From assembly GCF_900114895.1 (NCBI RefSeq), contig NZ_FOUO01000001.1:1-64000 (forward strand): a stretch of DNA of 64,000 nucleotides, given 5' to 3'. Positions 9,819 through 18,279 of this stretch are shown piece by piece. Source of the DNA: Ectothiorhodospira mobilis. GTDB taxonomy: Bacteria > Pseudomonadota > Gammaproteobacteria > Ectothiorhodospirales > Ectothiorhodospiraceae. Position numbers and translations under genes: made by a program. The notes under the pieces were generated by a model that was given only the letters and a program-made list of their open reading frames with translations, was not told where the DNA came from and did no database searches. Every line of letters starts with the position of its first letter. The stretch's first letter is position 1.

Positions 9819-10478
9819 GTGAGCCTGGCCCTGTTCGACCTGGACAACACCCTGCTGGCGGGCGACAGCGACTATGAATGGGGCCGCTTCCTGGTGGAAC
9901 TGGGGGTGGTGGACCCGGAGACCTACCGGCAAAAGAACCGGGAGTTCTTCGATCAGTACCGCGCCGGCACCCTGGACATCCACGCCTTCTGCCGCTTCTC
10001 CTTTGCCCCCCTGGCCGCCCATCCCCTGGAATCCCTGCAGGACTGGCGGGCACGCTTCATCGACGAGCGCATCCGCCCCCTGCTGGCCCCCGGGGCCCGG
10101 AACCTGCTGCAGCACCACCGTGCCCGGGGGGACACCCTGGTGATCATCACCGCCACCAACCGCTTCGTCACCGAGCCCATCGCCCGCCTGCTGGAGGTGG
10201 AGCACCTGCTGGCCACGGAACCGGAATTCCGCGACGGCAGCTACACCGGTGAACTCGCCGGTATCCCCTGCTTCCAGCACGGCAAGGTGCAGCGCCTGGA
10301 GCATTGGCTCCAGGCACATCCCGAACTGGACCTGGAGGACAGCTGGTTCTACAGCGACTCCCACAACGACCTGCCCCTGCTGGAGCGGGTCCCCCACCCG
10401 GTGGCAGTGGACCCGGACGAGGACCTGGCGGCTACGGCCCGGGCCCGGGACTGGCCGCGCATCAGCCTGCGGGGCTGA
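9819..10478 (+). CDS. HAD-IB family phosphatase, possible histidinol-phosphate phosphatase
   Basis: A 219-residue HAD hydrolase of the SerB-like IB subfamily. The nucleophile motif is FDLDNTLL at the N-terminus, motif II is in VIITATNRF and motif IV is in YSDSHNDLPLL. The GTG start at 9819 follows GGAGG. It diverges from rppH-ptsP. In Pseudomonas aeruginosa the homologous neighbour of rppH (PA0335) has been reported as the histidinol-phosphate phosphatase, so that role is plausible here; phosphoserine phosphatase-like activity is the alternative. Confidence 0.8.
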   Translation: MSLALFDLDNTLLAGDSDYEWGRFLVELGVVDPETYRQKNREFFDQYRAGTLDIHAFCRFSFAPLAAHPLESLQDWRARFIDERIRPLLAPGARNLLQHHRARGDTLVIITATNRFVTEPIARLLEVEHLLATEPEFRDGSYTGELAGIPCFQHGKVQRLEHWLQAHPELDLEDSWFYSDSHNDLPLLERVPHPVAVDPDEDLAATARARDWPRISLRG

Positions 10479-10505
10479 GGGCTTCCCCAGCGTACCGCAC
10501 CGGCC

Positions 10506-10670
10506 TCATTCGGCCATCAGCTCGAAATCCTCCTTGCTGGCCCCGCATTCCGGACACACCCAGTCCTCGGGGAGATCCTCCCAGGGCGTCCCCGGGGGAT
10601 AGCCCTCGTCCGGCAGACCCTGGGCCTCATCGTAGATGTAACCGCAGATCACGCACTGGTACTTCTTCAC
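10506..10670 (-). CDS. Rubredoxin
   Basis: A 54-residue mononuclear iron electron carrier. The iron is held by CVIC near the N-terminus and CPEC near the C-terminus, with the conserved GYIYDEAQG and [10 protein letters not shown] stretches. The GTG at 10670 is chosen because AGGAGG lies at ideal spacing; the open frame upstream is antisense to thiD. It is divergent from thiD. The thiD neighbourhood recalls the rubredoxin-thiD-thiE-hemL order found in other gammaproteobacteria. Confidence 0.95.
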   Translation of the reverse strand: MKKYQCVICGYIYDEAQGLPDEGYPPGTPWEDLPEDWVCPECGASKEDFELMAE

Positions 10671-10755
10671 GGCGAACCTCCTGCCATTGCCCTGCCCCGG
10701 TCCCGGGGGTGAAGCGGATGATACACTCGGTGCAGACACACTGCGGGAGCTTACC

Positions 10756-11595
10756 ATGATCATGCAGCCGTCGGTCCCCATCGTCATGACCCTGGCCGGC
10801 AGCGATCCCACCGGCGGGGCCGGCATCCAGGCGGATATCGAGTCCATCCTCAGCATGGGGGGGCATGCCGCTCCCGTGATCACCGCCGTCACCGTGCAGG
10901 ACACCCGTGACGTGGTGGCACTGGCACCCATGGACGGGGAACTGATCATCCAGCAGGCACGGACGGTGCTGGAGGACATGCCGGTGGCCGCCCTCAAGGT
11001 GGGTCTGCTGGGTTCCATGGAGGCCGTGGAGGCCCTGCACGCCCTGCTCAACGACTATCCCGAACTGCCGCTGGTCCTGGACCCGGTACTGGCCGCTGGC
11101 GGCGGCGCCGCCCTGGCGGACGAGGAGATGGTGGACGGCATCCTGCAGCTACTGGTGCCCCGCACCACCGTACTCACCCCCAACACCCTGGAGGCCCGGG
11201 CCCTGGCCCGGGGTTCCGATACCCTGGACGCCTGCGCCATGGCCCTCCTGGACCAGGGCGCGGAATATGTCTTCATCACCGGCACCCACGAGCGCACCAG
11301 CGAGGTGCACAACACCCTCTACGGCAACCATCGCCGTCTGGAGGTCTTCCCGGTGCCGCGCCTGGAGGGGGAATTCCACGGCTCCGGCTGCACCCTCTCC
11401 GCCGCCATCGCCGCCCTGCTGGCCCAGGGGACGGCGGTACCCGTGGCGGTCCACGAGGCCGTGAGCTACACCTGGCACAGCCTGCAGGCCGGCCGCCGCC
11501 TGGGCATGGGCCAGAAACTCCCCAACCGCCTGTTCTGGGCCCGGGACGAAGCAGACGAGGACGACACCGACGATGGCCCGCACGAACCCCACTGA
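10756..11595 (+). CDS. thiD: Hydroxymethylpyrimidine/phosphomethylpyrimidine kinase
   Basis: Makes HMP diphosphate for thiamine synthesis by two successive phosphorylations. The 279-residue ribokinase-fold protein has [15 protein letters not shown] near the N-terminus and the [12 protein letters not shown] anion-hole motif late in the protein. Start ATG at 10756 behind GGGAG; a second ATG lies two codons in. The C-terminal tail is acidic (ADEDDTDDG) and overlaps thiE by 23 bases, indicating translational coupling. No TPP riboswitch was recognised in the short upstream gap. Confidence 0.95.
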   Translation: MIMQPSVPIVMTLAGSDPTGGAGIQADIESILSMGGHAAPVITAVTVQDTRDVVALAPMDGELIIQQARTVLEDMPVAALKVGLLGSMEAVEALHALLNDYPELPLVLDPVLAAGGGAALADEEMVDGILQLLVPRTTVLTPNTLEARALARGSDTLDACAMALLDQGAEYVFITGTHERTSEVHNTLYGNHRRLEVFPVPRLEGEFHGSGCTLSAAIAALLAQGTAVPVAVHEAVSYTWHSLQAGRRLGMGQKLPNRLFWARDEADEDDTDDGPHEPH

Positions 11596-12214
11596 AGCCC
11601 TGCGCGGCCTCTACCTCGTCACCCCCGAAGAGGCGCCCCACACCCTGCTGCCCCGGGTGGAACAGGCCCTGCAGGGGGGCGCCCGCATCCTGCAGTACCG
11701 GGACAAATCCGGTGACGCCACCCGCCGTCTGGAGACCGCCCGGGCCCTGAAGGCCCTGTGCGCCGATCATCACGCCCTGTTCCTCGTCAACGACGACGTG
11801 GAACTGGCCGCCGCGGTGGCGGCGGATGGCGTGCACCTGGGACGCGAGGATGCCGGCCTGGAAGAGGCCCGGGCGGCACTGGGCCCCGAAGCCTTCATCG
11901 GCGTCTCCTGCTACGACCGCCTGGAGCGGGCCGAGGACGCCGCCGCCCGCGGGGCCGACTACGTGGCCTTCGGCGCCGTCTTCCCCTCCAGCACCAAGCC
12001 CGGGGCCGTGCATACCCCCCTGGCGCTCATCCGTGAGGCCCGGACACGCCTGCACCTGCCCATCGCCGCCATCGGCGGCATCACCCCGGACAACGCCGCG
12101 CAGGTGGTCCATGCCGGCGCCCACATGGTGGCGGTGATCCAGGGGGTGTTCGCAGCACCGGACATCCGTGCCGCCGCCCAAAGCCTCCAGGAACGGTTTG
12201 CGCAGCAACCGTAA
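11573..12214 (+). CDS. thiE: Thiamine-phosphate synthase
   Basis: Joins HMP diphosphate and the thiazole phosphate to give thiamine monophosphate. The 213-residue TIM-barrel protein has the substrate-binding QYRDKSGD, the NDDVELA metal-site stretch, GAVFPSSTK and the phosphate-binding IGGITPDNA. It starts within the end of thiD and is followed by a terminator. Confidence 0.95.
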   Translation: MARTNPTEALRGLYLVTPEEAPHTLLPRVEQALQGGARILQYRDKSGDATRRLETARALKALCADHHALFLVNDDVELAAAVAADGVHLGREDAGLEEARAALGPEAFIGVSCYDRLERAEDAAARGADYVAFGAVFPSSTKPGAVHTPLALIREARTRLHLPIAAIGGITPDNAAQVVHAGAHMVAVIQGVFAAPDIRAAAQSLQERFAQQP

Positions 12215-12218
12215 TCAC

Positions 12219-12254
12219 GCCCCGGGGCCGGCCTGCGCCGGGGCCCCGGTTTTA
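12219..12254 (+). terminator. Rho-independent terminator after thiE
   Basis: A GC-rich hairpin (GGGGCCGGC with GCCGGGGCCCC, two-base bulge) is followed by GGTTTTA. It lies 5 bases after the thiE stop and separates the thi genes from hemL. Confidence 0.7.
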
Positions 12255-12324
12255 TGCCCCGGGGCAGATGGAGTATCTTTTCTCCTTTGCCCTTCACCCA
12301 GTGACTCAGGAAAAAGAGCAGGCC

Positions 12325-13605
12325 ATGACGAAAACCCATGAATGCTTCGAGGCAGCCCAGAAACACATCCCCGGCGGGGTGAACTCCCCGGTGCGCGCCT
12401 TCCGGGGCGTCGGCGGCGAACCCATCTTCATGGAGCGGGCCCAGGGGGCCTATATCTACGACGTGGACGGCAACCGCTACATCGACTACGTGGGCTCCTG
12501 GGGTCCCATGATCGTGGGTCATGCCCATCCGGAGGTGATTGAGGCGGTGCGCGAGGCGGCCCTCAACGGCCTCTCCTTCGGCGCCCCCACGTCCCTGGAG
12601 ACGGAGATGGCGGAGCGGGTGTGCGAGCTGGTGCCCTCCATGGACATGGTGCGCATGACCAGCTCCGGTTCCGAGGCCACCATGAGCGCCATCCGCCTGG
12701 CCCGGGGCTTCACCGGGCGCGACAAGATCGTCAAGTTCGAGGGTTGCTACCATGGCCACGGCGACTCCCTGCTGGTGAAGGCCGGATCCGGGGCCCTGAC
12801 CCTGGGGGTGCCCAGCTCCCCGGGGGTGCCCGCCTCCCTGGCGGAACACACCCTCACGGTGCCCTACAACGACCTGGAGCAGGTGCAGGAGACCTTCTCC
12901 CGCTTCGGTGATCAGATCGCCTGCATCATCGTCGAGCCGGTGGCGGGCAACATGAACTGCGTGCCCCCGGCCCCGGGCTTTTTGGAGGGGCTGCGCAGCG
13001 TATGCGATGACCACGGCGCCCTGTTGATCTTCGACGAGGTGATGACCGGCTTTCGCGTGGCCCGGGGCGGCGCCCAGGAGTTGTACGGCGTCAAGCCCGA
13101 CCTCACCACCCTGGGCAAGGTCATCGGCGGCGGCATGCCGGTGGGCGCCCTGGGCGGGCGCCGCCAGGTGATGGAATACCTCTCGCCCCTGGGTCCTGTC
13201 TATCAGGCCGGCACCCTCTCGGGGAACCCCATCGCCATGACCGCCGGACTCAAGACCCTGGAGATCCTCTCGGCCCCCGGCTTCCACGACGACCTCACCG
13301 CCAAGGCCGAGACCCTGGTCTCCGGCATCCTGGGGGAGGCGCAGAAGGCGGGCGTGCCCATGGCCGCCAACCAGGTGGGCGGCATGTTCGGCCTGTTCTT
13401 CACCGACCAGCCCCAGGTGGGTAATTTCCAGCAGGTGAGCCAGTGCGACACCGAGCGCTTCGGCCGCTTCTTCCACGCCATGCTGGACAAGGGGGTCTAC
13501 CTGGCCCCGTCCGCCTTCGAGGCGGGCTTCATGTCCAGCAGCCACAGCGCGGGCGACGTGGAGACCACCATCCGGGCCGCCGGCGAAGTGCTCCGGGAAC
13601 TGTGA
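12325..13605 (+). CDS. hemL: Glutamate-1-semialdehyde 2,1-aminomutase
   Basis: Converts glutamate-1-semialdehyde to 5-aminolevulinate, the C5-route precursor of heme and bacteriochlorophyll. The 426-residue PLP enzyme has the Schiff-base lysine at K265 in [13 protein letters not shown], the same number as in E. coli, and the N-terminal [11 protein letters not shown] block. ATG at 12325; an upstream in-frame ATG at 12268 lies in the leader and is not family-like. Its own terminator follows. Confidence 0.97.
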   Translation: MTKTHECFEAAQKHIPGGVNSPVRAFRGVGGEPIFMERAQGAYIYDVDGNRYIDYVGSWGPMIVGHAHPEVIEAVREAALNGLSFGAPTSLETEMAERVCELVPSMDMVRMTSSGSEATMSAIRLARGFTGRDKIVKFEGCYHGHGDSLLVKAGSGALTLGVPSSPGVPASLAEHTLTVPYNDLEQVQETFSRFGDQIACIIVEPVAGNMNCVPPAPGFLEGLRSVCDDHGALLIFDEVMTGFRVARGGAQELYGVKPDLTTLGKVIGGGMPVGALGGRRQVMEYLSPLGPVYQAGTLSGNPIAMTAGLKTLEILSAPGFHDDLTAKAETLVSGILGEAQKAGVPMAANQVGGMFGLFFTDQPQVGNFQQVSQCDTERFGRFFHAMLDKGVYLAPSAFEAGFMSSSHSAGDVETTIRAAGEVLREL

Positions 13606-13612
13606 TCCACGC

Positions 13613-13686
13613 CACCGGGGGCTGGAGCCCCCGGTGCCCGGTTCTCCTGGACGCCCCGCCATGCCACGCGCACGGCGGGGCGTTTT
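13613..13686 (+). terminator. Double hairpin terminator after hemL
   Basis: A perfect 10-base stem CACCGGGGGC/GCCCCCGGTG (13613-13636) is followed by a second stem ACGCCCCGCC/GGCGGGGCGT (13651-13683) running into TTTT (13683-13686). The second hairpin is a standard intrinsic terminator for hemL. Confidence 0.8.
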
Positions 13687-13715
13687 CATTCACCGCAACG
13701 CTTCGGGAAGGCGTG

Positions 13716-14504
13716 ATGCTGGATCTGCTGGGCTATCTGTCGCTGGGGGCGGGCACGGGGGTGCTGGCGGGGCTCCTGGGCATCGGCGGGGGACTGATCA
13801 TCGTGCCCGTGCTGGTGGGGCTGTTCACCCTGCAGGGTATGCCCCCCGGGGTCATCACCCACCTGGCCATCGGCACCTCCCTGGCCACCATCGTACCCAC
13901 GGCCATCGCCTCCACCCGCGCCCATCACCGCCACGGGGCGGTGCGCTGGGATCTGCTGCGGGCCCTGGGCCCGGGGGTGGCCCTGGGGGCCTTGCTGGGC
14001 AGCACGGCGGCCGCGGCCCTGAGCACCCAGGCCTTGGGCCGGGTGTTCGGGGTCTTCGAGGTGCTGATGGGGGGCTGTCTCCTGGCGGGGCGACCGCCCC
14101 GGCCAGGGCGCATCCTACCGGCCGCGCCGGTCCTGGGGGGCTGGGGCGGGCTCATCGGGGGGGTCTCGTCCCTTTTGGGCATCGGTGGCGGCACCCTGAC
14201 GGTGCCCCTGCTGACCTGGTTCAACGTCCCCATGCGCCAGGCCATCGCCACCGCCGCCGCCACCGGTCTGCCCATCGCCCTGGCGGGGACGGCGGGCTTC
14301 ATCGTCCACGGCCTGGGGGAGCCGGGCCTGCCCGCCGGGGCCACCGGGTATGTCTACTGGCCGGCCTTCGTCGGCATCGCCCTGGCGGCCTTCTTCACCG
14401 CCCGCATCGGCGCCGCCCTCACCCACCGCCTGCCGGTGGCCACGGTGCGGCGCCTGTTCGCGGGCATGCTCATCCTGCTGGGGATCCGCATGCTCTGGGC
14501 ATGA
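13716..14504 (+). CDS. TSUP family permease (TauE/SafE-like)
   Basis: A 262-residue integral membrane protein with about eight hydrophobic helices in two homologous halves. Each half carries a GLLGIGGG-type motif (LLGIGGGLIIVP near residue 20 and LLGIGGGTLTVP near 155), the hallmark of the sulfite/sulfonate exporter TauE/SafE family. Substrate cannot be read from sequence; in a sulfur oxidiser a sulfur oxyanion or organosulfur compound is a reasonable guess. A GTG one codon upstream is an alternative start. Confidence 0.85.
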   Translation: MLDLLGYLSLGAGTGVLAGLLGIGGGLIIVPVLVGLFTLQGMPPGVITHLAIGTSLATIVPTAIASTRAHHRHGAVRWDLLRALGPGVALGALLGSTAAAALSTQALGRVFGVFEVLMGGCLLAGRPPRPGRILPAAPVLGGWGGLIGGVSSLLGIGGGTLTVPLLTWFNVPMRQAIATAAATGLPIALAGTAGFIVHGLGEPGLPAGATGYVYWPAFVGIALAAFFTARIGAALTHRLPVATVRRLFAGMLILLGIRMLWA

Positions 14505-14519
14505 CGCAATCCCGCAGGC

Positions 14520-14885
14520 TCAGCCCTCCTGCTGCTGCTCCACCTGGCGGCGCACCTCGTCCATGTCCAGCTCGGCCACCTTGCCCAGCACCTCGTCCAG
14601 CTGGCCGGCGGAGAGCATGCCCGGCTGGTTGAAGACGATGATGCGCTCGCGGAAGATGGTCAGCGTGGGGATGGAGCGGACCTGGAACATGGCCGCCAGC
14701 TCCTGCTGTTCCTCGGTGTTCACCTTGCCGAAGACCACATCGGGGAAGCGCTCCGAGGCCTCCTCGAAGATGGGGGCGAAGGCGCGGCAGGGCCCGCACC
14801 AGGGGGCCCAGAAGTCCAGGACCACGATGTCGTTGTCGTTGATGGTGGATTCCAGGTTGTCCTGGGTGATGTCGGTGGCGGCCAT
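14520..14885 (-). CDS. Thioredoxin
   Basis: A 121-residue cytoplasmic thioredoxin with the classical active site in [14 protein letters not shown] and the cis-proline in RSIPTLTIF. It has a slightly longer acidic and glutamine-rich tail than E. coli TrxA. ATG start at 14885 behind GGGAGC. It converges with the TSUP gene. Substrates not inferable. Confidence 0.93.
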   Translation of the reverse strand: MAATDITQDNLESTINDNDIVVLDFWAPWCGPCRAFAPIFEEASERFPDVVFGKVNTEEQQELAAMFQVRSIPTLTIFRERIIVFNQPGMLSAGQLDEVLGKVAELDMDEVRRQVEQQQEG

Positions 14886-14971
14886 GGCCGGGCTCCCGTA
14901 TATGAGAATGGACTAATACAATACCTTAGCAGTCCACTCCGGTAGGGTGTCAACACGCACGCGCCGGGGAA

Positions 14972-15547
14972 TCAGCCGCCGGCGGCCAGCATGGCCTCCC
15001 GCAGCCGGAACAGGCGCGCCAGGTGATCGTCCATCTCCAGCAGGGCCTGCTTCTCCTCCAGGGGCAGGGGCATCAACTCCGTCAGGCGCGCCCCCACCCA
15101 GCCGGCGCGATCATGGCCCCCCTGCAGCAGGTGATACGGCGCCGGCATCTCCCCCAATACCCGCTGCAACAGGGCCGAAAGGGACAGGAACTCCTCCGGC
15201 AGGGGCACATCCTCGGGCCATTCCCGGGGGGTGACCTCGGCCATGAGCAGCCGGTCCTTCTGCACCCAGGTGCTCTTTACGTAAAAGCGCTGTTCCCCCA
15301 GGAAGGTGATCCCCAGGAGCCCGTCGGGGCGGCGATCCCAATCCACGATCCGGCCCCAGGTCCCCACCGGATGGACCTGCGCCGCCTCCCCGGCCTCCTC
15401 TCCTTCCCGGATCAGGCAGATGCCGAAGGGGGTGCCGTCGCGCATACTGCGGCGCACCATGTCGATGTAGCGGGTCTCGAAGATGCGCAGGGGCAGCACC
15501 CCGCCGGGAAAGAGGACCGTGTTCAGGGGAAACAGGGGCAGTTGCAT
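14972..15547 (-). CDS. LON-substrate-binding-domain protein
   Basis: A 191-residue protein that consists only of the N-terminal substrate-recognition domain of Lon protease (LPLFPLNTVLFPGG opening, LRIFETRYIDM). It has no ATPase or protease domain. Such stand-alone LON-domain proteins are common in proteobacteria and their role is unclear. The ATG overlaps the ubiX stop (TGATG), so the two are translationally coupled. Confidence 0.9.
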   Translation of the reverse strand: MQLPLFPLNTVLFPGGVLPLRIFETRYIDMVRRSMRDGTPFGICLIREGEEAGEAAQVHPVGTWGRIVDWDRRPDGLLGITFLGEQRFYVKSTWVQKDRLLMAEVTPREWPEDVPLPEEFLSLSALLQRVLGEMPAPYHLLQGGHDRAGWVGARLTELMPLPLEEKQALLEMDDHLARLFRLREAMLAAGG

Positions 15548-16176
15548 CAGTCCATCCCTCCCGGCACTTCCCCCCAGCGGGGGATGAGATCGTTACGGAT
15601 ACCCAAGTGGTCCAGGGTACGGGCCACCACGAAGTCCACCAGGTCGTCGATGCCTTCCGGGTGGTGGTAAAAGGCCGGGGACGCCGGCAGGATCACCGCC
15701 CCCATGCGGGTCAGGCGCAGCATGTGTTCCAGATGGATCTCCGAGAGCGGGGTCTCGCGCACCACCAGGACGAGGCGGTGGCGCTCCTTCAGCATCACGT
15801 CGGCGGCGCGTTCCATGAGGGAGCGGCTGGACCCGGTGGCCACCGCCGCCAGGGTCGCCGTGGTGCAGGGACAGATGGCCATGGCCTGCGGCGCCGAGGA
15901 GCCGCTGGCCACGGGGGCGGTCCAGTGCTCACGGCCGAAGACCCGCAGCTGCCCGGGCCCGGCTGCGAAATGCCCCGTCAGCAGCCGCTCCATGTCGGCA
16001 GGCGCCTCGGGGAGGGTCAGGTCCGTCTCCAGCTCAGTGACCAGGCGCCCGGGCTCGGAGACCATCAGATGCACCCGCACCCCGGCCTGCAGCAGGCATT
16101 GCAGGAGACGCAGGCCGTAGCGCGCCCCGGAGGCGCCCGTCAGGGCCAGGGCCAGGGTGTCGGGGGGATGGGGCAA
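15547..16176 (-). CDS. ubiX: Flavin prenyltransferase UbiX
   Basis: Makes prenylated FMN, the cofactor of the UbiD decarboxylase in ubiquinone synthesis. The 209-residue protein has the N-terminal ALTGASGARYG FMN-binding loop, the CPCTTATLAAVATGSSRSL core and the VVRETPLSEIHLEHM motif. The TTG at 16176 is chosen because GGAGG precedes it; a longer frame upstream adds a proline-rich, non-family stretch. Coupled to the LON-domain gene downstream. Confidence 0.93.
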   Translation of the reverse strand: MPHPPDTLALALTGASGARYGLRLLQCLLQAGVRVHLMVSEPGRLVTELETDLTLPEAPADMERLLTGHFAAGPGQLRVFGREHWTAPVASGSSAPQAMAICPCTTATLAAVATGSSRSLMERAADVMLKERHRLVLVVRETPLSEIHLEHMLRLTRMGAVILPASPAFYHHPEGIDDLVDFVVARTLDHLGIRNDLIPRWGEVPGGMD

Positions 16177-16272
16177 GGGGGCCTCCTGCGGTTGCGATGG
16201 ATCCGGATCCCGCCGGGCCGGGATACCGGCCCCATGATACCCCATGCGGCCGGATATGCCTGCCGCCTTGCT

Positions 16273-18279
16273 TCAGTATTCGCCGCCGGAGGGCCACATC
16301 TGCGCCTCGAAGCGCACCACCCGGTTGCGTCCCCGCTCCTTGGCGGCATACAGGGCCACGTCGGCATATTTGAGCACCTGCCAGAAGGCCTGGGCATCCC
16401 CCGGATACTCCGCCAGGCCCACGGACAGGGTCTTGCGCAGCTCCCCGCCGGACACCTTGAACACGGTCTGCTCCACGGCGCCGCGGATCTTTTCCGCCAC
16501 CTCCATGGCGGCGTCGGCCCCCGTATCCACGAGGATGACGAGGAACTCCTCGCCGCCGTAGCGCAGCACCAGGTCCGATTCACGCAGGTGGGTACGCAGG
16601 ATCCCGGCCAGTTCCCGCAGGATCTGATCGCCCACGTCGTGGCCATGGGTATCGTTGACGGTCTTGAAGTAGTCCAGATCCAGCATCATCAGGGTCATGG
16701 GCCGCTGCCGGCGCCGACTCTGGGCCACCAGGGTGGGGGAGTACTCCTCCAGGAAACGGCGGTTGCGCAGCCCGGTCAGGGTGTCGTTGAGGCTGGATTC
16801 CCGCAGGCTGGCCATCAGGGCCTTGGCCTGAAGCACCGGGGCCGCCTCGCGCAGGTAGGCCCCCACCAGGGGCCGGGCGGCCCTGAGGCGCGCCACCTCC
16901 CCGGCGGGGACCACCAGCTGCACCACGTTGCCCACGCCGCCGGACTGGATCACGGGGATGCACAGGTAACGCATGCCCTCCTCCAGGGCCTGACCATCGA
17001 AGGCCCGGCACAGGCCCGGCTGCTCCAGTCCGTCGATGGGATGGCCGGTGCGCACCACACGGCAGATGGTGCAGCTCTCCAGGATATCCGGGCTGCACCA
17101 GCGCACGGACTCCGCCGGCATCCCGTCCACCAGGGCCACCCGCATGGTCTTGCGCTCCCGGTCCACCGCATAGATGGAGAAGTGCTCCAGGGCGAACTCC
17201 TGGCGCAGCACCTCACCGATGCGCAATACCACCTCTTCGGTGGATTGATCCTCCTCGATGGCCTGCTTGAACTGGGCCACCCGCACCAGGCCCGACACGG
17301 TTTCGGCGGTGTCGTTGAGGAGATTGCCCCGGGGATCGGGCAGGGCCTGCACCAACTGCGCCACATGGCCACGGATCTCGGTGAGCTTGGTGGTGATGCT
17401 GCGGCTCATATGATTGAAGTCCGTGGCGATCAGGCCGATCTCGTCATTGCCGCGCCGCTTCACCCGCTGGCTGAAGTCGCCTTCCGCAGCCCGGCTTGCG
17501 GCCTCCTGGATCTCGGCGGTGGTCTCCACCAGGGGCCGCAGCAGACGGCCCAGGAAGTACATGGACAGGGCCGCGAAAAAACCGACGATGAGCACCAGCA
17601 GGAGGGCGGTGGCGATGCCCAGGGTCTTCATGTGATCCATGGAGGCGGTCAGGGTCACCGCCCCCAGGGCGGCCCCCTGCGGGGCCACGTGACAGGTCAT
17701 GCAGTTCACATCCCCCCGCGACTCGGCCACATAGGGGATGGTGGCGCGGAACTCGCTGCCCAAAAGCCCGCCGGTCACCCCGAAATAGGGTGTGCCCGTA
17801 GCCAGCACGCGGCGGTCGATGCGGTCCACCCGGGTCTCCAGGGGCAGCCCCTCGCCGTACTGCTGGATCACCAGGGGGCCGCGCACCACGCGCACCTCCT
17901 CCAGGCTGTGTACCTCACCCAGCCGTTGCAGGAGGGAGGCCCGGCGGTCGATGGTGCCGTTGAGCATGGCCTCGGTGAGGGCAACCCGGATCATCTCCGC
18001 GGCGGTGCGCGTATGTTCCGCCGCGGAACGCATGGAAAAGTCCCGCAGCAGGGCCATGCTGGAGACCCCGATGACCAGGGTCATGATCAGCATCACCACC
18101 AGCAGGGCCAGCTGGGTCTTGGTCTGCAGGCGCACGATGCGCCCGCCCCGGCGACGGGCGACCGCCCGCCGGGCCAGGACACGGCGCAGGCGGTGACCGA
18201 TGGCCCCCAGGCGCCGCTGCATGCGAACCAGGGGATCGAGGATGGTTGTGGGGATCATGCCTTGCAAACTCCGTTTCAT
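16273..18279 (-). CDS. Diguanylate cyclase with periplasmic heme-c-type sensor, HAMP and GAF domains
   Basis: A 668-residue transmembrane enzyme predicted to make c-di-GMP. An N-terminal helix (about 55-77) precedes a periplasmic sensor with a covalent heme motif CMTCH (193-197), then a second helix (about 215-240) and a HAMP domain. A GAF-like domain (about 330-500) carries four cysteines (C395, C403, C406, C424) that could bind a cofactor. The C-terminal domain has an intact GGEEF (575-579), and an RESD product-inhibition site lies five residues before it. The ATG overlaps the stop of the upstream NIT-EAL gene (ATGA), so synthesis and breakdown enzymes are coexpressed. The ligand is inferred to be redox, NO or oxygen. 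Confidence 0.88.
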   Translation of the reverse strand: MKRSLQGMIPTTILDPLVRMQRRLGAIGHRLRRVLARRAVARRRGGRIVRLQTKTQLALLVVMLIMTLVIGVSSMALLRDFSMRSAAEHTRTAAEMIRVALTEAMLNGTIDRRASLLQRLGEVHSLEEVRVVRGPLVIQQYGEGLPLETRVDRIDRRVLATGTPYFGVTGGLLGSEFRATIPYVAESRGDVNCMTCHVAPQGAALGAVTLTASMDHMKTLGIATALLLVLIVGFFAALSMYFLGRLLRPLVETTAEIQEAASRAAEGDFSQRVKRRGNDEIGLIATDFNHMSRSITTKLTEIRGHVAQLVQALPDPRGNLLNDTAETVSGLVRVAQFKQAIEEDQSTEEVVLRIGEVLRQEFALEHFSIYAVDRERKTMRVALVDGMPAESVRWCSPDILESCTICRVVRTGHPIDGLEQPGLCRAFDGQALEEGMRYLCIPVIQSGGVGNVVQLVVPAGEVARLRAARPLVGAYLREAAPVLQAKALMASLRESSLNDTLTGLRNRRFLEEYSPTLVAQSRRRQRPMTLMMLDLDYFKTVNDTHGHDVGDQILRELAGILRTHLRESDLVLRYGGEEFLVILVDTGADAAMEVAEKIRGAVEQTVFKVSGGELRKTLSVGLAEYPGDAQAFWQVLKYADVALYAAKERGRNRVVRFEAQMWPSGGEY

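Noticed and set aside
10671-10755. TPP riboswitch before thiD
   Set aside because: The gap is only 85 bases and lacks the conserved CTGAGA-type core.
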